A stretch of 64,000 nucleotides of DNA from Rhodovibrionaceae bacterium (GCA_028279885.1 JANQMX010000050.1:1-64000); one strand, 5' to 3'; shown: positions 1 to 8,877, counted from the stretch's first letter. A program made the numbers and translations. The notes: generated by a model not told the origin, from the sequence alone.

Positions 1-237
1 GCCGTGCTGGTGACCGGCGCGGCCGATCCGCGAGTCGGAGAGGCGGTGCACCTGGTGTGCGTGCCGCGGCCGGGCGCCGTACCGACCGCCGAAGCGCTGC
101 ACGAGTGGGCGAAGAGCCGCATCGAGCGCTTCAAGCTGCCCGATCGCATCCACTTTGCGGCCGAGCTGCCGATCGGTGGGACCGGTAAGGCCGATCGCGC
201 CGTCTTGCGGCGGCGTATCGAGGCGGGGGAGCTGTGA
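1..237 (+). CDS. Acyl-CoA synthetase (AMP-forming), C-terminal end only
   Basis: The frame is open from the first base, so the gene starts outside the window. The 78 visible residues match the C-terminal lid domain of the ANL (acyl/aryl-CoA ligase) superfamily. They contain a motif like 'GEAVHLVCVPRPG', then 'RIERFKLPDRIHFAAELP', then 'GGTGKADRAVLRRR', in which the lysine of the GTGK segment is the usual catalytic lysine of the adenylation half-reaction. The substrate cannot be read from this fragment. An AcuI-like reductase lies downstream on the same strand, so an acrylate or propionate ligase is possible, but that is inference. The stop overlaps the next reading frame. Confidence 0.85.
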   Translation, partial: AVLVTGAADPRVGEAVHLVCVPRPGAVPTAEALHEWAKSRIERFKLPDRIHFAAELPIGGTGKADRAVLRRRIEAGEL

Positions 238-584
238 CCGCGGGCCCCGAACCGGGCAGCAGGATTGCCGCTGCGGCTGTTTCCCGGCGAAGCGCTTCCG
301 GCATGAAGCGCAGCATGGCGTTCCTGGTGTTGGCAGAAATGGCGGCCATGAGCCTTTGGTTCGTGTTCGCTGCCGTCGTACCTGAGATCCAGGCCGAAGC
401 TGCGCTGTCGCCCGTCATGACAGTCAGCTTGTCGTCGGCCGTACAGGTGGGGTTCGTCATCGGGGCCCTCTTGTTCGCCGTCCACGGGACACCCGACCGC
501 TATGACCCGAGCGTCGTCTTCGCCGTGTCTGCCCTCGGCGCTGCGCTGTGCCAGCGGCCGGTCGCGCCCATGCAATCCGGCTGA
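234..584 (+). pseudogene. MFS transporter remnant (N-terminal stub)
   Basis: The frame starts at a GTG overlapping the ligase stop, or at ATG 303 (MKRSMAFLVLAE). It encodes about 94-116 residues. Two hydrophobic stretches resemble the first two helices of a major facilitator protein: 'MAAMSLWFVFAAVVPEI' and 'VGFVIGALLFAV', followed by a 'DRYDP' loop like the A-motif region. The frame then stops at 584, whereas the family is about 400 residues, and no continuation is visible in another frame before acuI. I read it as a truncated, nonfunctional gene. A small genuine two-helix protein is less likely. Confidence 0.6.
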
Positions 585-666
585 CCGATGCGCCGCGCCT
601 GGGAAACGGTGTCCGGCGCCGGCAACGCACATCATCCACCGAAAACCCAAGAAAGGAATGACCGGC

Positions 667-1665
667 ATGCCCGACACCTTCAGAGCCTTCATGATCGACC
701 GCCCGGACGGCGAGAAAACGCAGACGACCGCGTGGCATGCGATCTCTCAGCCTGACCTGATGGCAGGCGATGTCACCGTTCGGGTGACCCACACCACGAT
801 GAACTACAAGGATGCCTTGGCGATCACGGGCAGGGGCCCGGTGGTGCGGCGGTTTCCGATGATTCCCGGCATTGACTTTGCCGGCGAGGTGACGGCGTCA
901 GACCATGCCGACTTCGCGCCGGGCGACAGCGTGATCCTGAACGGATGGGGGGTCGGCGAGGTTCATCATGGCGGCTACGCCGGTTTTGCCCGGGTGAAGG
1001 GGGACTGGCTCCTAAAGACGCCGCAAGGTCTCAGTGCAGCCGACTGCATGGCGATCGGCACGGCAGGCTACACGGCTGCCTTGTGCGTTCAACGGCTGAT
1101 CGATCTCGGCGTCGGGACGGATCGGGGGACTGTGCTGGTCAGCGGTGCGGCCGGCGGTGTTGGTTCGCTCGCGATCTCGCTGCTGTCCACGCTTGGCTAT
1201 ACCGTAGCTGCGTCGACCGGGCGCACAGCGGAGGAGGCTTACCTGAAGTCCCTCGGTGCATCGGAGATCATCGACCGGCGAGAATTCTCAGATGCCAAGG
1301 TGAGACCGCTCAACAAGGAGCGTTTCGCAGCAGCGATTGACGCGGTCGGTAGCACGACCCTCGCGAACATCCTGTCGATGATCAAGTACGACGGCGTCGT
1401 TGCAGCATGCGGCTTGGCGCAAGGCGCCGATTTGCCGGCGACGGTGATGCCGTTCATTCTGCGCGGTGTGACCCTGGCCGGCGTCGACTCTGTGATGGCG
1501 CCGAAGGCGGTGCGCGAAGCAGCCTGGCGCCTCCTGGACGAGACGCTTGATCGCGGGGCGCTCGCGGCCATCACTCGCCAGGTGGAGTTCGACGATGTCG
1601 AAAGCCTGGCAGAAGCGCTTTTGGACGGGCGTATCCGTGGTCGGTTACTGATCAAGATTGCCTAA
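667..1665 (+). CDS. acuI: Acryloyl-CoA reductase / YhdH-type NADPH:quinone reductase
   Basis: This is a 332-residue zinc-free medium-chain dehydrogenase/reductase. It has an N-terminal GroES-like domain ('VTHTTMNYKDALAITG', 'PMIPGIDFAGEV') and a Rossmann domain with the NADPH loop 'SGAAGGVGSLA' near residue 160. Length and motifs match the AcuI/YhdH family, which reduces toxic acryloyl-CoA to propionyl-CoA with NADPH in acrylate and dimethylsulfoniopropionate metabolism. ATG 667 was chosen because the AAAGGA at 652-657 is nine bases before it; ATG 658 is too close and the longer frame back to 502 has no ribosome site. The acyl-CoA ligase upstream fits an acrylate route. The family assignment is firm; the exact substrate is inferred. 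Confidence 0.85.
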   Translation: MPDTFRAFMIDRPDGEKTQTTAWHAISQPDLMAGDVTVRVTHTTMNYKDALAITGRGPVVRRFPMIPGIDFAGEVTASDHADFAPGDSVILNGWGVGEVHHGGYAGFARVKGDWLLKTPQGLSAADCMAIGTAGYTAALCVQRLIDLGVGTDRGTVLVSGAAGGVGSLAISLLSTLGYTVAASTGRTAEEAYLKSLGASEIIDRREFSDAKVRPLNKERFAAAIDAVGSTTLANILSMIKYDGVVAACGLAQGADLPATVMPFILRGVTLAGVDSVMAPKAVREAAWRLLDETLDRGALAAITRQVEFDDVESLAEALLDGRIRGRLLIKIA

Positions 1666-1828
1666 GCCCTATTGGGAAGCGAGCATCGGGCGCAGGTGGC
1701 ACGCCGCCTGCGCCATGCGGCCCTAATCTGCATCTCCGTATCTCAAAGAGCGCGACAAGCCTCTCACTATTGCTTGAGACCTCATGGCTTGCGCTGCGCA
1801 TGAGTCGTCCCGCCTGGACAATCGGCTC

Positions 1829-1856
1829 TTGCCCGCCGGTTTGACCCGCCTATATC
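1829..1856 (+). promoter_or_regulatory. Predicted promoter of glcDEF
   Basis: TTGCCC at 1829-1834 and TATATC at 1851-1856 are separated by 16 bases, which gives a reasonable sigma-70 type promoter. Transcription would start near 1862, inside the TGGTAATACCA palindrome. Confidence 0.5.
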
Positions 1857-1857
1857 G

Positions 1858-1874
1858 AATTGGTAATACCACTT
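1858..1874 (+). promoter_or_regulatory. GntR-type (PdhR/LldR/GlcC-like) operator before glcD
   Basis: TGGTAATACCA at 1861-1871 is a perfect palindrome around one central base, within AATTGGTAATACCACTT. FadR-subfamily GntR regulators such as PdhR and LldR bind ATTGGTnnnACCAAT-type sites, and GlcC belongs to the same subfamily. The site overlaps the predicted transcription start, so a repressor released by glycolate or a related 2-hydroxy acid is the simplest reading. The regulator gene is not in the window. Confidence 0.6.
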
Positions 1875-2010
1875 TGCGCGTCTGCCGAGGCGCGACCTTG
1901 TCTTTTGCGTGAGCCGCTCTTCACAGGAGCCGCTGTCTGGCTCATCCTTAGAGCAAAGCGCCCGGAAGAGGCGCCAAAGGCTGCGCAGAAGGCCGACCGG
2001 GAGGAGTAAA

Positions 2011-3504
2011 ATGTCGCTCACCATGCCCAAGCCGGAGGAGGCTATCCTCGCCAACCGCGCACGGCTGATCGAGCGGCTACGGCAGATCCTGCCCCATGAC
2101 AATGTCATCGACGAGGAGCGGGAACTGCGCGCCTATGAGTGCGATGCGCTGACCATGTACCGGCAATTGCCGCTGGTGGTGGCGCTGCCCGAGACGGTCC
2201 CGCAGGTCTCCGAAATCATGGCGCTGGCCAAGGAGATGAACGTCAAGGTGGTGCCGCGCGGGGCAGGGACCTCGCTCTCCGGCGGTTCGCTGCCGCTCGG
2301 CGACGGCATCCTTCTCGCCATGGGCAAGTTCAACAAGGTGCTGGAGGTCGATTACGCCAACCGCTGCGCCCGGGTGCAGCCCGGTGTCGCCAACCTGGCG
2401 ATCAGCAAGGCGGTCGAGCACAAGGGTTTCTACTACGCGCCCGATCCGTCGTCACAGATCGCCTGCTCCATCGGCGGCAACGTCGGTGAAAACGCAGGCG
2501 GCGTGCATTGCCTGAAGTATGGTCTCACCACCAACAACATCCTCGGTCTCGAGGTCGTGCTGTTTGGTGGCGAGGTAGTGCAGCTTGGCGGCAAGCACCT
2601 GGACTCCGAGGCCTACGACCTCATGGGCCTGATGACCGGTTCGGAAGGCCTGCTCGCGGTCATCACCGAAGTGACCGTGCGCATCCTGCAGAAGCCGCAG
2701 ACGGCGCGCGGCCTGCTGCTCGGCTTCCCGACGGTCGACAACGGCGCCGACTGCGTCGCCGCCATCATCGCCCAAGGGATAATTCCGGGCGGTCTCGAGA
2801 TGATGGACAAGATGGCGATCATTGCCGCCGACGACTTCCAGGCCTGCGGCTATCCGCGCGACTGCGAGTCCCTGGTGATCTGCGAGCTCGACGGCACCGC
2901 GAGCGAGGTCGACCACCTGATCGACGTGGTCTCTGAGATCGCGCGCGGGCAGGGCGCCACCTACATCAAGGCCTCGGACTCGGAGGAGGAGCGGCTGCAG
3001 TTCTGGGCCGGGCGCAAGAACGCCTTCCCCGCGGTCGGCGCCATCGGGCCGGACTATCTCTGCATGGACGGCACCATCCCGCGCGGTCAGTTGAGCCGCG
3101 TCCTGAAGGGCATGCAGGAGATGTCGGCCAAGCATGGCCTTCGTGTCGCCAACGTCTTCCACGCCGGTGACGGCAACCTGCATCCGCTCATCCTCTACGA
3201 TGCGAACAAGCCGGGCGACATCGAGAAGGCAGAGGCCTTCGGCGCGGACATCCTGAAGCTCTGCGTCGAGGTGGGCGGGGTGCTGACCGGCGAGCACGGC
3301 GTGGGCGTCGAAAAGCGCGACCTGATGCACACCATGTTCAGCGAAGTCGACCTGGAGACCCAGCAGCGGGTCAAATGCGCCTTCGATCCCGAGCACCGGC
3401 TGAACCCCGGCAAGGTCTTCCCGACGCTCAACCGCTGCGCCGAGCTCGGCATGATGCACGTCCACGGCGGCAGGCTGCCTTTCCCGGACATCCCGAGATT
3501 CTAG
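2011..3504 (+). CDS. glcD: Glycolate oxidase FAD subunit GlcD
   Basis: This 497-residue protein of the FAD-linked oxidase (VAO/PCMH) family oxidises glycolate (also D-lactate) to glyoxylate together with GlcE and GlcF. The FAD-binding motif 'PRGAGTSLSGGS' lies near residue 82, and the C-terminal substrate domain has 'HAGDGNLHPLILYD' near 384 and 'GEHGVGVEKR' near 426, all typical of GlcD. ATG 2011 follows GAGGAG at 2001-2006; the longer frame from 1909 lacks such a site. It is the first gene of glcDEF, with a GTG-started glcE three bases after its stop. Regulation is probably by the GntR-type site at 1861. Identification is secure from sequence and gene order. Confidence 0.95.
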   Translation: MSLTMPKPEEAILANRARLIERLRQILPHDNVIDEERELRAYECDALTMYRQLPLVVALPETVPQVSEIMALAKEMNVKVVPRGAGTSLSGGSLPLGDGILLAMGKFNKVLEVDYANRCARVQPGVANLAISKAVEHKGFYYAPDPSSQIACSIGGNVGENAGGVHCLKYGLTTNNILGLEVVLFGGEVVQLGGKHLDSEAYDLMGLMTGSEGLLAVITEVTVRILQKPQTARGLLLGFPTVDNGADCVAAIIAQGIIPGGLEMMDKMAIIAADDFQACGYPRDCESLVICELDGTASEVDHLIDVVSEIARGQGATYIKASDSEEERLQFWAGRKNAFPAVGAIGPDYLCMDGTIPRGQLSRVLKGMQEMSAKHGLRVANVFHAGDGNLHPLILYDANKPGDIEKAEAFGADILKLCVEVGGVLTGEHGVGVEKRDLMHTMFSEVDLETQQRVKCAFDPEHRLNPGKVFPTLNRCAELGMMHVHGGRLPFPDIPRF

Positions 3505-3507
3505 CCC

Positions 3508-4728
3508 GTGGAAACGCTGCTTCCCAAGGATGAGAAAGACCTCCAGGAGGTCTTCGCCGCCGCGCTGGCCAACGAGGAACCTGTCGACGTGGTCGGGCAG
3601 GGCTCCAAGAGTGCGCTCGGCCGGCCCATGATAGCGCAGCGTCGTATCGACTCCCAGGCCATGACCGGCGTATCCCTGTTCGAGCCCGCCGAGCTGGTGC
3701 TGACCGCCGGCGCCGGCACGCCCTTGAGGGAGATCGTCAACCTGCTGGACCAGCAGGGCCAGCAGCTCGCTTTCGAGCCCATCGACTACGGCCCGCTGCT
3801 TGGCAGGGAGCCGCAGTCGGGCACCATCGGCGGTCTGGCCGCAACCAATGCCTCCGGACCGCGCCGCATCAAGGCGGGTGCCGCGCGCGACCATCTGCTC
3901 GGCTTCAAGGCGGTCAGCGGGCGCGGCGACGTCTTCAAGTCCGGCGGGCGGGTGATGAAGAACGTCACCGGCTACGACCTCTCCAAGCTGATGACTGGCT
4001 CTTACGGGACTCTGGCAGTGCTCACGGAGGTGACCTTCAAGGTGCTGCCCAAGGCCGAGACGGAAGAGACATTGCTCTTCACCGGCTTGGAGGATGCGGC
4101 GGCTGTCGCGGTGATGACCGAGGCTTCCGGTCTGCCGCACGAACTGTCGAGCCTGGCCCATCTTCCGGCGGCCAGCGCTGCGGCTCTACCCGATGGCCTG
4201 CCGATGGGCGCGAGCCTGACAGCGCTCCGACTGGAAGGGCCGGCGGTCTCGGTTGCCAAGCGCAAGGATGATGTCATCGCCCACTTCAAGGCCGCGGCCG
4301 GGGAGCCCGAGGCTCTTCAGGGCTTGGCGTCTGAGCGCTTTTGGGCGGCTTTGCGCGATGTCGTGCCGCTGGCCAGACAGGACGCCCAGGTTTGGCGCCT
4401 TTCCACCGCGCCGACCGAAGGCGCCGCGGTCGTCGAGGCCATCCGCGCTGCGGAGGTGCCGGTCACCGGCTGGTTCTACGACTGGGCCGGCGGTTTGGTC
4501 TGGCTGGCCGTCGAGACAGCACCCCACGCTCACGCCGCCGCCATCCGTGCTGCGGTCGAGACGGTGGGCGGCCACGCCACTCTAATCCGCGCCGACGATG
4601 ACGTGCGCGGCGTGACGCCGGTGTTCCACCCGCAGCCGGCCGCGCTCGCGGCGCTGACGGCGCGCATCAAGAACAGCTTCGACCCGGCGCACATCCTCAA
4701 CCGCGGACGCATGCGGGACGACTTCTGA
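3508..4728 (+). CDS. glcE: Glycolate oxidase subunit GlcE (FAD-binding)
   Basis: This 406-residue paralogue of GlcD carries the PCMH FAD-binding domain but a shorter C-terminal part. 'GTIGGLAATNASGPRR' near residue 104 and 'NVTGYDLSKLMTGSYGTL' near 155 are typical of GlcE. The protein ends with the family tail 'FDPAHILNRGRM'. It starts with GTG three bases after the glcD stop, and no other start is close. The stop overlaps the glcF start (TGATG), so the two are translationally coupled. It is required for the membrane-bound glycolate oxidase complex. Confidence 0.92.
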   Translation: METLLPKDEKDLQEVFAAALANEEPVDVVGQGSKSALGRPMIAQRRIDSQAMTGVSLFEPAELVLTAGAGTPLREIVNLLDQQGQQLAFEPIDYGPLLGREPQSGTIGGLAATNASGPRRIKAGAARDHLLGFKAVSGRGDVFKSGGRVMKNVTGYDLSKLMTGSYGTLAVLTEVTFKVLPKAETEETLLFTGLEDAAAVAVMTEASGLPHELSSLAHLPAASAAALPDGLPMGASLTALRLEGPAVSVAKRKDDVIAHFKAAAGEPEALQGLASERFWAALRDVVPLARQDAQVWRLSTAPTEGAAVVEAIRAAEVPVTGWFYDWAGGLVWLAVETAPHAHAAAIRAAVETVGGHATLIRADDDVRGVTPVFHPQPAALAALTARIKNSFDPAHILNRGRMRDDF

Positions 4729-6071
4729 TGCAGACCAACTTCACCCTGGCGCAGCTGGCCGATCCGAACATCGCCGAGTCCAATCAAATCCTGCGCAACT
4801 GCGTGCACTGCGGCTTCTGCACCGCGACCTGCCCGACCTATCTGCTGCTCGGCGACGAGCTCGATAGCCCGCGCGGGCGCATCTACCTGATCAAGGACAT
4901 GCTGGAGAACGATCGTCCGGCGGACGAAAAGACGGTCAAGCACATCGACCGCTGTCTCTCTTGCCTCTCCTGCATGACCACCTGTCCGTCCAGCGTGCAC
5001 TACATGCACCTGGTCGACCACGCGCGCGAGCATATCGAAGAGACCTACGAGCGGCCCTTGAGCGACCGCCTGTTCCGCAGGCTGCTCGCCTTCGTGCTGC
5101 CGAGCCCCTTCCGGTTCCGATTGGCCCTGTTCGGTGCGGTGCTGGGGCGGCCCTTCAAGAGCCTGATGCCGGGGCGCCTCAAGGGCTTGATGGCGATGGC
5201 GCCGCCCGACATTCCCACACCCTCCTATGTCGACCGCCCGCAGGTCATCCCCGCCGTTGGCCCGCGGCGCATGCGGGTCGCGCTGATGAACGGCTGCGCC
5301 CAGCAAGTGCTGGACCCCAAGATCAACGAAGCGACCGTCCGCCTGCTGACCCGCCACGGCGTCGAGGTGGTGGTTGCCTCCGGTGCCGGCTGCTGCGGCG
5401 CGCTGACCCACCACATGGGCGACACGGCGGCCTCTCATGCCTCCGCCGCGCGCAACATCAAGGCCTGGACGCGCGAGATGGCGGGCGAGGGGCTCGACCG
5501 CATCGTCATCAACACCTCGGGCTGCGGCACGACGGTCAAGGACTACGGCTTCATGTTCCGGGAGGACAAAGCTCTGGCCGAGGATGCCAAGCGCGTATCG
5601 GAAATGACGCGGGACGTGACCGAGCTGATGCAGGAGCTTGGGCTCGCGCCGACGGGGCAGGTGCCTCAGCTCAAGGTGGCCTACCACTCTGCTTGTTCCA
5701 TGCAGCACGGCCAGAAGATCACCAAGGCGCCCTTCGAACTCCTGGACGCGGCCGGCTTCGATCCGGTCGGCGTGCCGGAGAGCCATATCTGCTGCGGCTC
5801 CGCGGGCACCTACAACATCCTGCAGCCGGAGATCGCCGAGCAGCTCAAGGCGCGCAAGGTGCAGAACATCGAGTTGGTCGCGCCGCAGTTGATCGCCGCC
5901 GGCAACCTCGGCTGCATGGTGCAGATCGGCAGCGGCACCGACCTGCCGGTCGTCCACACCGCCGAGCTGCTCGACTGGGCGACGGGCGGCCCTGTGCCGA
6001 TTGCAATTGAGCACTTGGCGGCAGAGCCTATGCTGGCGCCTGGACAAGCCTTATCGCAAGCGGCCGAGTAG
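4728..6071 (+). CDS. glcF: Glycolate oxidase iron-sulfur subunit GlcF
   Basis: This 447-residue protein has two ferredoxin-type CxxCxxCxxxCP clusters ('CVHCGFCTATCP' near residue 25, 'CLSCLSCMTTCP' near 75) for two 4Fe-4S centres. Two CCG-type cysteine-rich domains follow ('GAGCCGALTHH' near 219, 'ESHICCGSAGTYN' near 350). This is the electron-transfer subunit that passes electrons from GlcDE towards quinone. It overlaps glcE by one base and is the last glc gene. No glcG or malate synthase gene follows; the next gene is a ureohydrolase. Confidence 0.95.
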   Translation: MQTNFTLAQLADPNIAESNQILRNCVHCGFCTATCPTYLLLGDELDSPRGRIYLIKDMLENDRPADEKTVKHIDRCLSCLSCMTTCPSSVHYMHLVDHAREHIEETYERPLSDRLFRRLLAFVLPSPFRFRLALFGAVLGRPFKSLMPGRLKGLMAMAPPDIPTPSYVDRPQVIPAVGPRRMRVALMNGCAQQVLDPKINEATVRLLTRHGVEVVVASGAGCCGALTHHMGDTAASHASAARNIKAWTREMAGEGLDRIVINTSGCGTTVKDYGFMFREDKALAEDAKRVSEMTRDVTELMQELGLAPTGQVPQLKVAYHSACSMQHGQKITKAPFELLDAAGFDPVGVPESHICCGSAGTYNILQPEIAEQLKARKVQNIELVAPQLIAAGNLGCMVQIGSGTDLPVVHTAELLDWATGGPVPIAIEHLAAEPMLAPGQALSQAAE

Positions 6072-6137
6072 CGCTTCAGGCCCAAGCGGCGAGGCTGTCC
6101 CAGCGCTAACTACAAACAAGAGCAAGGGACAGAGGCC

Positions 6138-7112
6138 GTGGCGGACAACAAGCGACGCTTCAGACCGATCTCCGGCAACGTGCTGCCGCGCTTTGCCGGT
6201 ATCCCCACCTTCATGCGGCTGCCGCACCTGGCACCGGAAGAGGCTGAAGAGGTCGATATCGGCCTGATCGGCGTGCCTTGGGACGGCGGCACCACGAATA
6301 GGGCCGGTGCGCGCCACGGCCCCAGGCAGATGCGCGATCTCTCGACCCTGATGCGCAACGTGCACCACGTGACGGGGGTGCGTCCCTACGAGCTGGCCAA
6401 CTGCGCCGATCTCGGTGACACCCCGGTCAATCCGGTCGACCTGGAAGACTCCTTGGCGCGCATTCAGCACTTCTTCGAGACGGTGCACGGTCAGGGCATC
6501 ATGCCGCTCAGCGCCGGTGGCGATCACTTGGTAACCCTGCCGATCATGCGCGCGATCGCCAAGGACCGGCCGGTTGGGATGGTGCATTTCGATGCCCACA
6601 CCGATACCTGGGATCGCTATTTCGGGGACTACACCTACACCCACGGCACGCCCTTCCGCCGCGCCATAGAAGAGGGTCTGCTGGACCCCAAGCGCACCAT
6701 TCAAATTGGCATTCGCGGCGGGCTCTATACGCCGCAGGACAAGGACTGGGGCCTGGAGCAGGGCATCCGCGTGATCGAGATCGAGGAGTTTTTCGAGCTG
6801 GGGCCGCAGCGGGTGGTGGAGGAAGCCCGCCGGGTGGTCGGGGAGGGGCCGACCTACATCAGTTTCGATGTCGACGGGCTCGACCCGGTCTATGCGCCCG
6901 GAACCGGCACGCCGGAGATCGGGGGCTTCTCGACCCACGAAGCACAGATCATGTTGCGCGGCCTGCGCGGCCTCAACTTGGTTGGCGGCGACGTCGTCGA
7001 GGTCTCACCGCCCTTCGACCCGAGCGGCAACACGGCCTTGGTCGGCGTGACCTTAATGTTCGAGATCCTCTGCCTACTGAGCGAGCGCGTGGCTCAGCAA
7101 GCCAAAAACTAA
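6138..7112 (+). CDS. speB: Agmatinase-family ureohydrolase
   Basis: This 324-residue member of the arginase/agmatinase superfamily hydrolyses a guanidino compound to urea and an amine. All manganese-binding motifs are present: 'GGDHLV' near residue 127, 'HFDAHTDTWD' near 149 and 'SFDVDGLDPVYAPGTGTPE' near 241. Family members in alphaproteobacteria act on agmatine, guanidinobutyrate or guanidinopropionate, so the substrate is uncertain. The GTG start at 6138 is preceded by AGAGG. The gene lies 66 bases after glcF on the same strand. Its stop is two bases from the stop of the convergent binding-protein gene. An amidinohydrolase gene at 37328 is another guanidine-related gene in the window. Confidence 0.85.
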   Translation: MADNKRRFRPISGNVLPRFAGIPTFMRLPHLAPEEAEEVDIGLIGVPWDGGTTNRAGARHGPRQMRDLSTLMRNVHHVTGVRPYELANCADLGDTPVNPVDLEDSLARIQHFFETVHGQGIMPLSAGGDHLVTLPIMRAIAKDRPVGMVHFDAHTDTWDRYFGDYTYTHGTPFRRAIEEGLLDPKRTIQIGIRGGLYTPQDKDWGLEQGIRVIEIEEFFELGPQRVVEEARRVVGEGPTYISFDVDGLDPVYAPGTGTPEIGGFSTHEAQIMLRGLRGLNLVGGDVVEVSPPFDPSGNTALVGVTLMFEILCLLSERVAQQAKN

Positions 7113-7114
7113 TC

Positions 7115-7966
7115 TCAGTTCGGCAGACCGTTGATCAGGTAGAGCGCTTTCAGAATGTCGGTGGGCTGGGCGTTCGGGAAGGTCGCCTTGAAGACATCAC
7201 CGACGCGGCCGCTCTTGTAGAGGTAGCTGAGCACTCGATCGACGGCCAGGCGGAAATCCTCGTCTCCGCGCGGCAAGGCCAGGCCGAAAGGCTCGTGGCT
7301 GAAGAACCTGTTGGAGAGGTGAAGGTTCGCCGCCTGGTCGCTGTGTTGCAGCATGTAGGCGAGGATGGCGCGGTCAGCGAAGTAGGCGGAGATCTCGCCG
7401 GCGACGAGACGCTCGAAGCCTTCCTCATGGCTGTTCACGGCCACGACATCGGCCTGCATGCCCTCGCGCTCGAGCGTGTTGAGCAGGCCTTTCTCAGTCG
7501 TGGTGTTTCCCAACACGCCGATCGTCTGACCCGCCATCTCGGGGAAGCTCTTGGGCCCGTCGGCACGGAAGAGCACGCTGGCGCCGTCAATGAAGGTCGG
7601 CAGCGAGAAGCTGACCATCTCCCGGCGGGCCAGGGTCTGGGTGGTCGCGCCGCAGAGCAGGTGGATTTTCCCCCCGGTCACCGCATCGAAGCGGTCGGCG
7701 GCTGTCACCGGTACATAGTCGATGACCAGTCCCTCGATCTGGTGCAGTTGGCCGATGCCGGCGGCCACTTGCCGGCAGAGCTCGACGCTGTAGCCAGCCG
7801 CTTCACCGATATCGTTCTTGAAGGAGAAGGGCGGTGCATCCTCGCGGTAGCCGATGCGCAAGGTCTTGCTGCTCTTGACCTCCTCCAGAACACTGGCTTG
7901 CGGTTGCTCGGCCAAAGCAAGCGTTGCTGCGACGGCGACACCAAGGACGACTGCAAGAACCTTCAT
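7115..7966 (-). CDS. Periplasmic amino-acid-type solute-binding protein
   Basis: This 283-residue protein has a signal peptide ('MKVLAVVLGVAVAATLALA') and the type 3 solute-binding fold (SBP_bac_3). Motifs include 'LRIGYREDAPPFSF' near residue 36, 'GYSVELCRQVA' near 60 and 'FADRAILAYML' in the second lobe. Such proteins bind polar amino acids for ABC importers. No permease or ATPase gene is adjacent, so it is an orphan that must use a transporter encoded elsewhere or act as a sensor. It is 3' of phnX on the same strand with a 92-base gap, so a role in bringing 2-aminoethylphosphonate or a related amine to PhnW/PhnX is possible but unproven. GGGAGTGAGC precedes ATG 7966. Confidence 0.8.
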   Translation of the reverse strand: MKVLAVVLGVAVAATLALAEQPQASVLEEVKSSKTLRIGYREDAPPFSFKNDIGEAAGYSVELCRQVAAGIGQLHQIEGLVIDYVPVTAADRFDAVTGGKIHLLCGATTQTLARREMVSFSLPTFIDGASVLFRADGPKSFPEMAGQTIGVLGNTTTEKGLLNTLEREGMQADVVAVNSHEEGFERLVAGEISAYFADRAILAYMLQHSDQAANLHLSNRFFSHEPFGLALPRGDEDFRLAVDRVLSYLYKSGRVGDVFKATFPNAQPTDILKALYLINGLPN

Positions 7967-8058
7967 CGCTCACTCCCTGATTGAGGAACCAGTCGTCTTG
8001 TAGCCGGAGGGCGTTGTCCTGTCTTGCGCTACTTTTGGGCTAGCCGGTGAGCCGTCAG

Positions 8059-8877
8059 CTAAGGTCGTTCGCCCCGCCGCAGGCGCCCCTCGATTTCGTC
8101 AATCACCGGCAAGAGATCGCCGACGCCGTCGATCACGAAGTGGGCGCCGGAGCGCGTGAGAGTCGCCACGGCCTTGTCCCGCTGTGCGGCTCGCTCGACA
8201 GGCGACAAGGCGTCGAGCTCTTCCCGGGAAAGGCCAACCTGGTTGCCGGTCATGGTAATCCCCACAGTCCAGCAACCCGCCGCCAGCCCCTCGGCAATCC
8301 CGGGCTCAGTGTCGTCCACCTTGACCACAGATGCGGCCGGCCAGACGTCGAGGTCGAGAAAACAACGATACATCATCATGGCTGTCGGACGGCCTTGGGC
8401 GAGATCGCCGGCGCAGACCAGGTTGTCCGGCGCGTAGCCTTGCTCGGCCGCCTTCGGTACCAAAGGCTCCATGATCTGACGGACATAGCCAGTGGTGGAG
8501 CCGATCCTGATGCCGCGGCTCCGCAGCGCCTGCACGCTTTCCACCACACCCGGGATGACATCGGCATGGCGGCCGACAACCTCGACGTTGAGCGGCACGA
8601 AGATCTCGTAGAGCGCATCGATATCGCTTTCGCCGAATGCCGCGCCGCGCGCGTCCTTCCAAGCTTCGGCAACGCGCGGCATGGCACCGAGCGCCTTGAT
8701 ATGGTCGCGCTTGGGCAGGCCCATCGGCGCACGGGCTTCCTCAACCGAGATCTCGACGCCGAACTCGGCGAAGGCTTCGACGAAGGCGCCCATCGGTGCG
8801 CGGCTGCCGAAATCCACCGTGGTTCCGGCCCAATCGAAGACGACGGCCGACACCAGGCTGTCCGTCTGGTTCCTCAT
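8059..8877 (-). CDS. phnX: Phosphonoacetaldehyde hydrolase (phosphonatase)
   Basis: This 272-residue HAD-superfamily enzyme cleaves the C-P bond of phosphonoacetaldehyde to acetaldehyde and phosphate. The nucleophile Asp15 lies in 'VFDWAGTTVD', and the cap domain carries 'PMGLPKRDHIKAL' with Lys56, matching the Schiff-base lysine (Lys53) of the Bacillus cereus enzyme. Later HAD motifs 'GSTTGY' and 'VKVDDTEPGIAEG' are present. AAGGAG lies six bases before ATG 8877. It is co-directional with phnW, which supplies its substrate. Confidence 0.94.
   Translation of the reverse strand: MRNQTDSLVSAVVFDWAGTTVDFGSRAPMGAFVEAFAEFGVEISVEEARAPMGLPKRDHIKALGAMPRVAEAWKDARGAAFGESDIDALYEIFVPLNVEVVGRHADVIPGVVESVQALRSRGIRIGSTTGYVRQIMEPLVPKAAEQGYAPDNLVCAGDLAQGRPTAMMMYRCFLDLDVWPAASVVKVDDTEPGIAEGLAAGCWTVGITMTGNQVGLSREELDALSPVERAAQRDKAVATLTRSGAHFVIDGVGDLLPVIDEIEGRLRRGERP

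Larger units (their letters stand above)
1666..2010. other. Intergenic region acuI-glcD
   Basis: These 345 bases hold no gene. They contain a GC hairpin behind acuI (arms 1689-1696 and 1707-1714, no T-run, weak terminator) and the glc promoter and operator, listed separately. The stretch from about 1862 to 2010 would be the 5' leader of glcD. Confidence 0.6.

Noticed and set aside
2452-4161. A 569-codon open frame on the minus strand opposite glcD and glcE
   Set aside because: It is the antisense shadow of two clear flavoprotein genes in GC-rich DNA. Its sequence is low-complexity and unlike any family.
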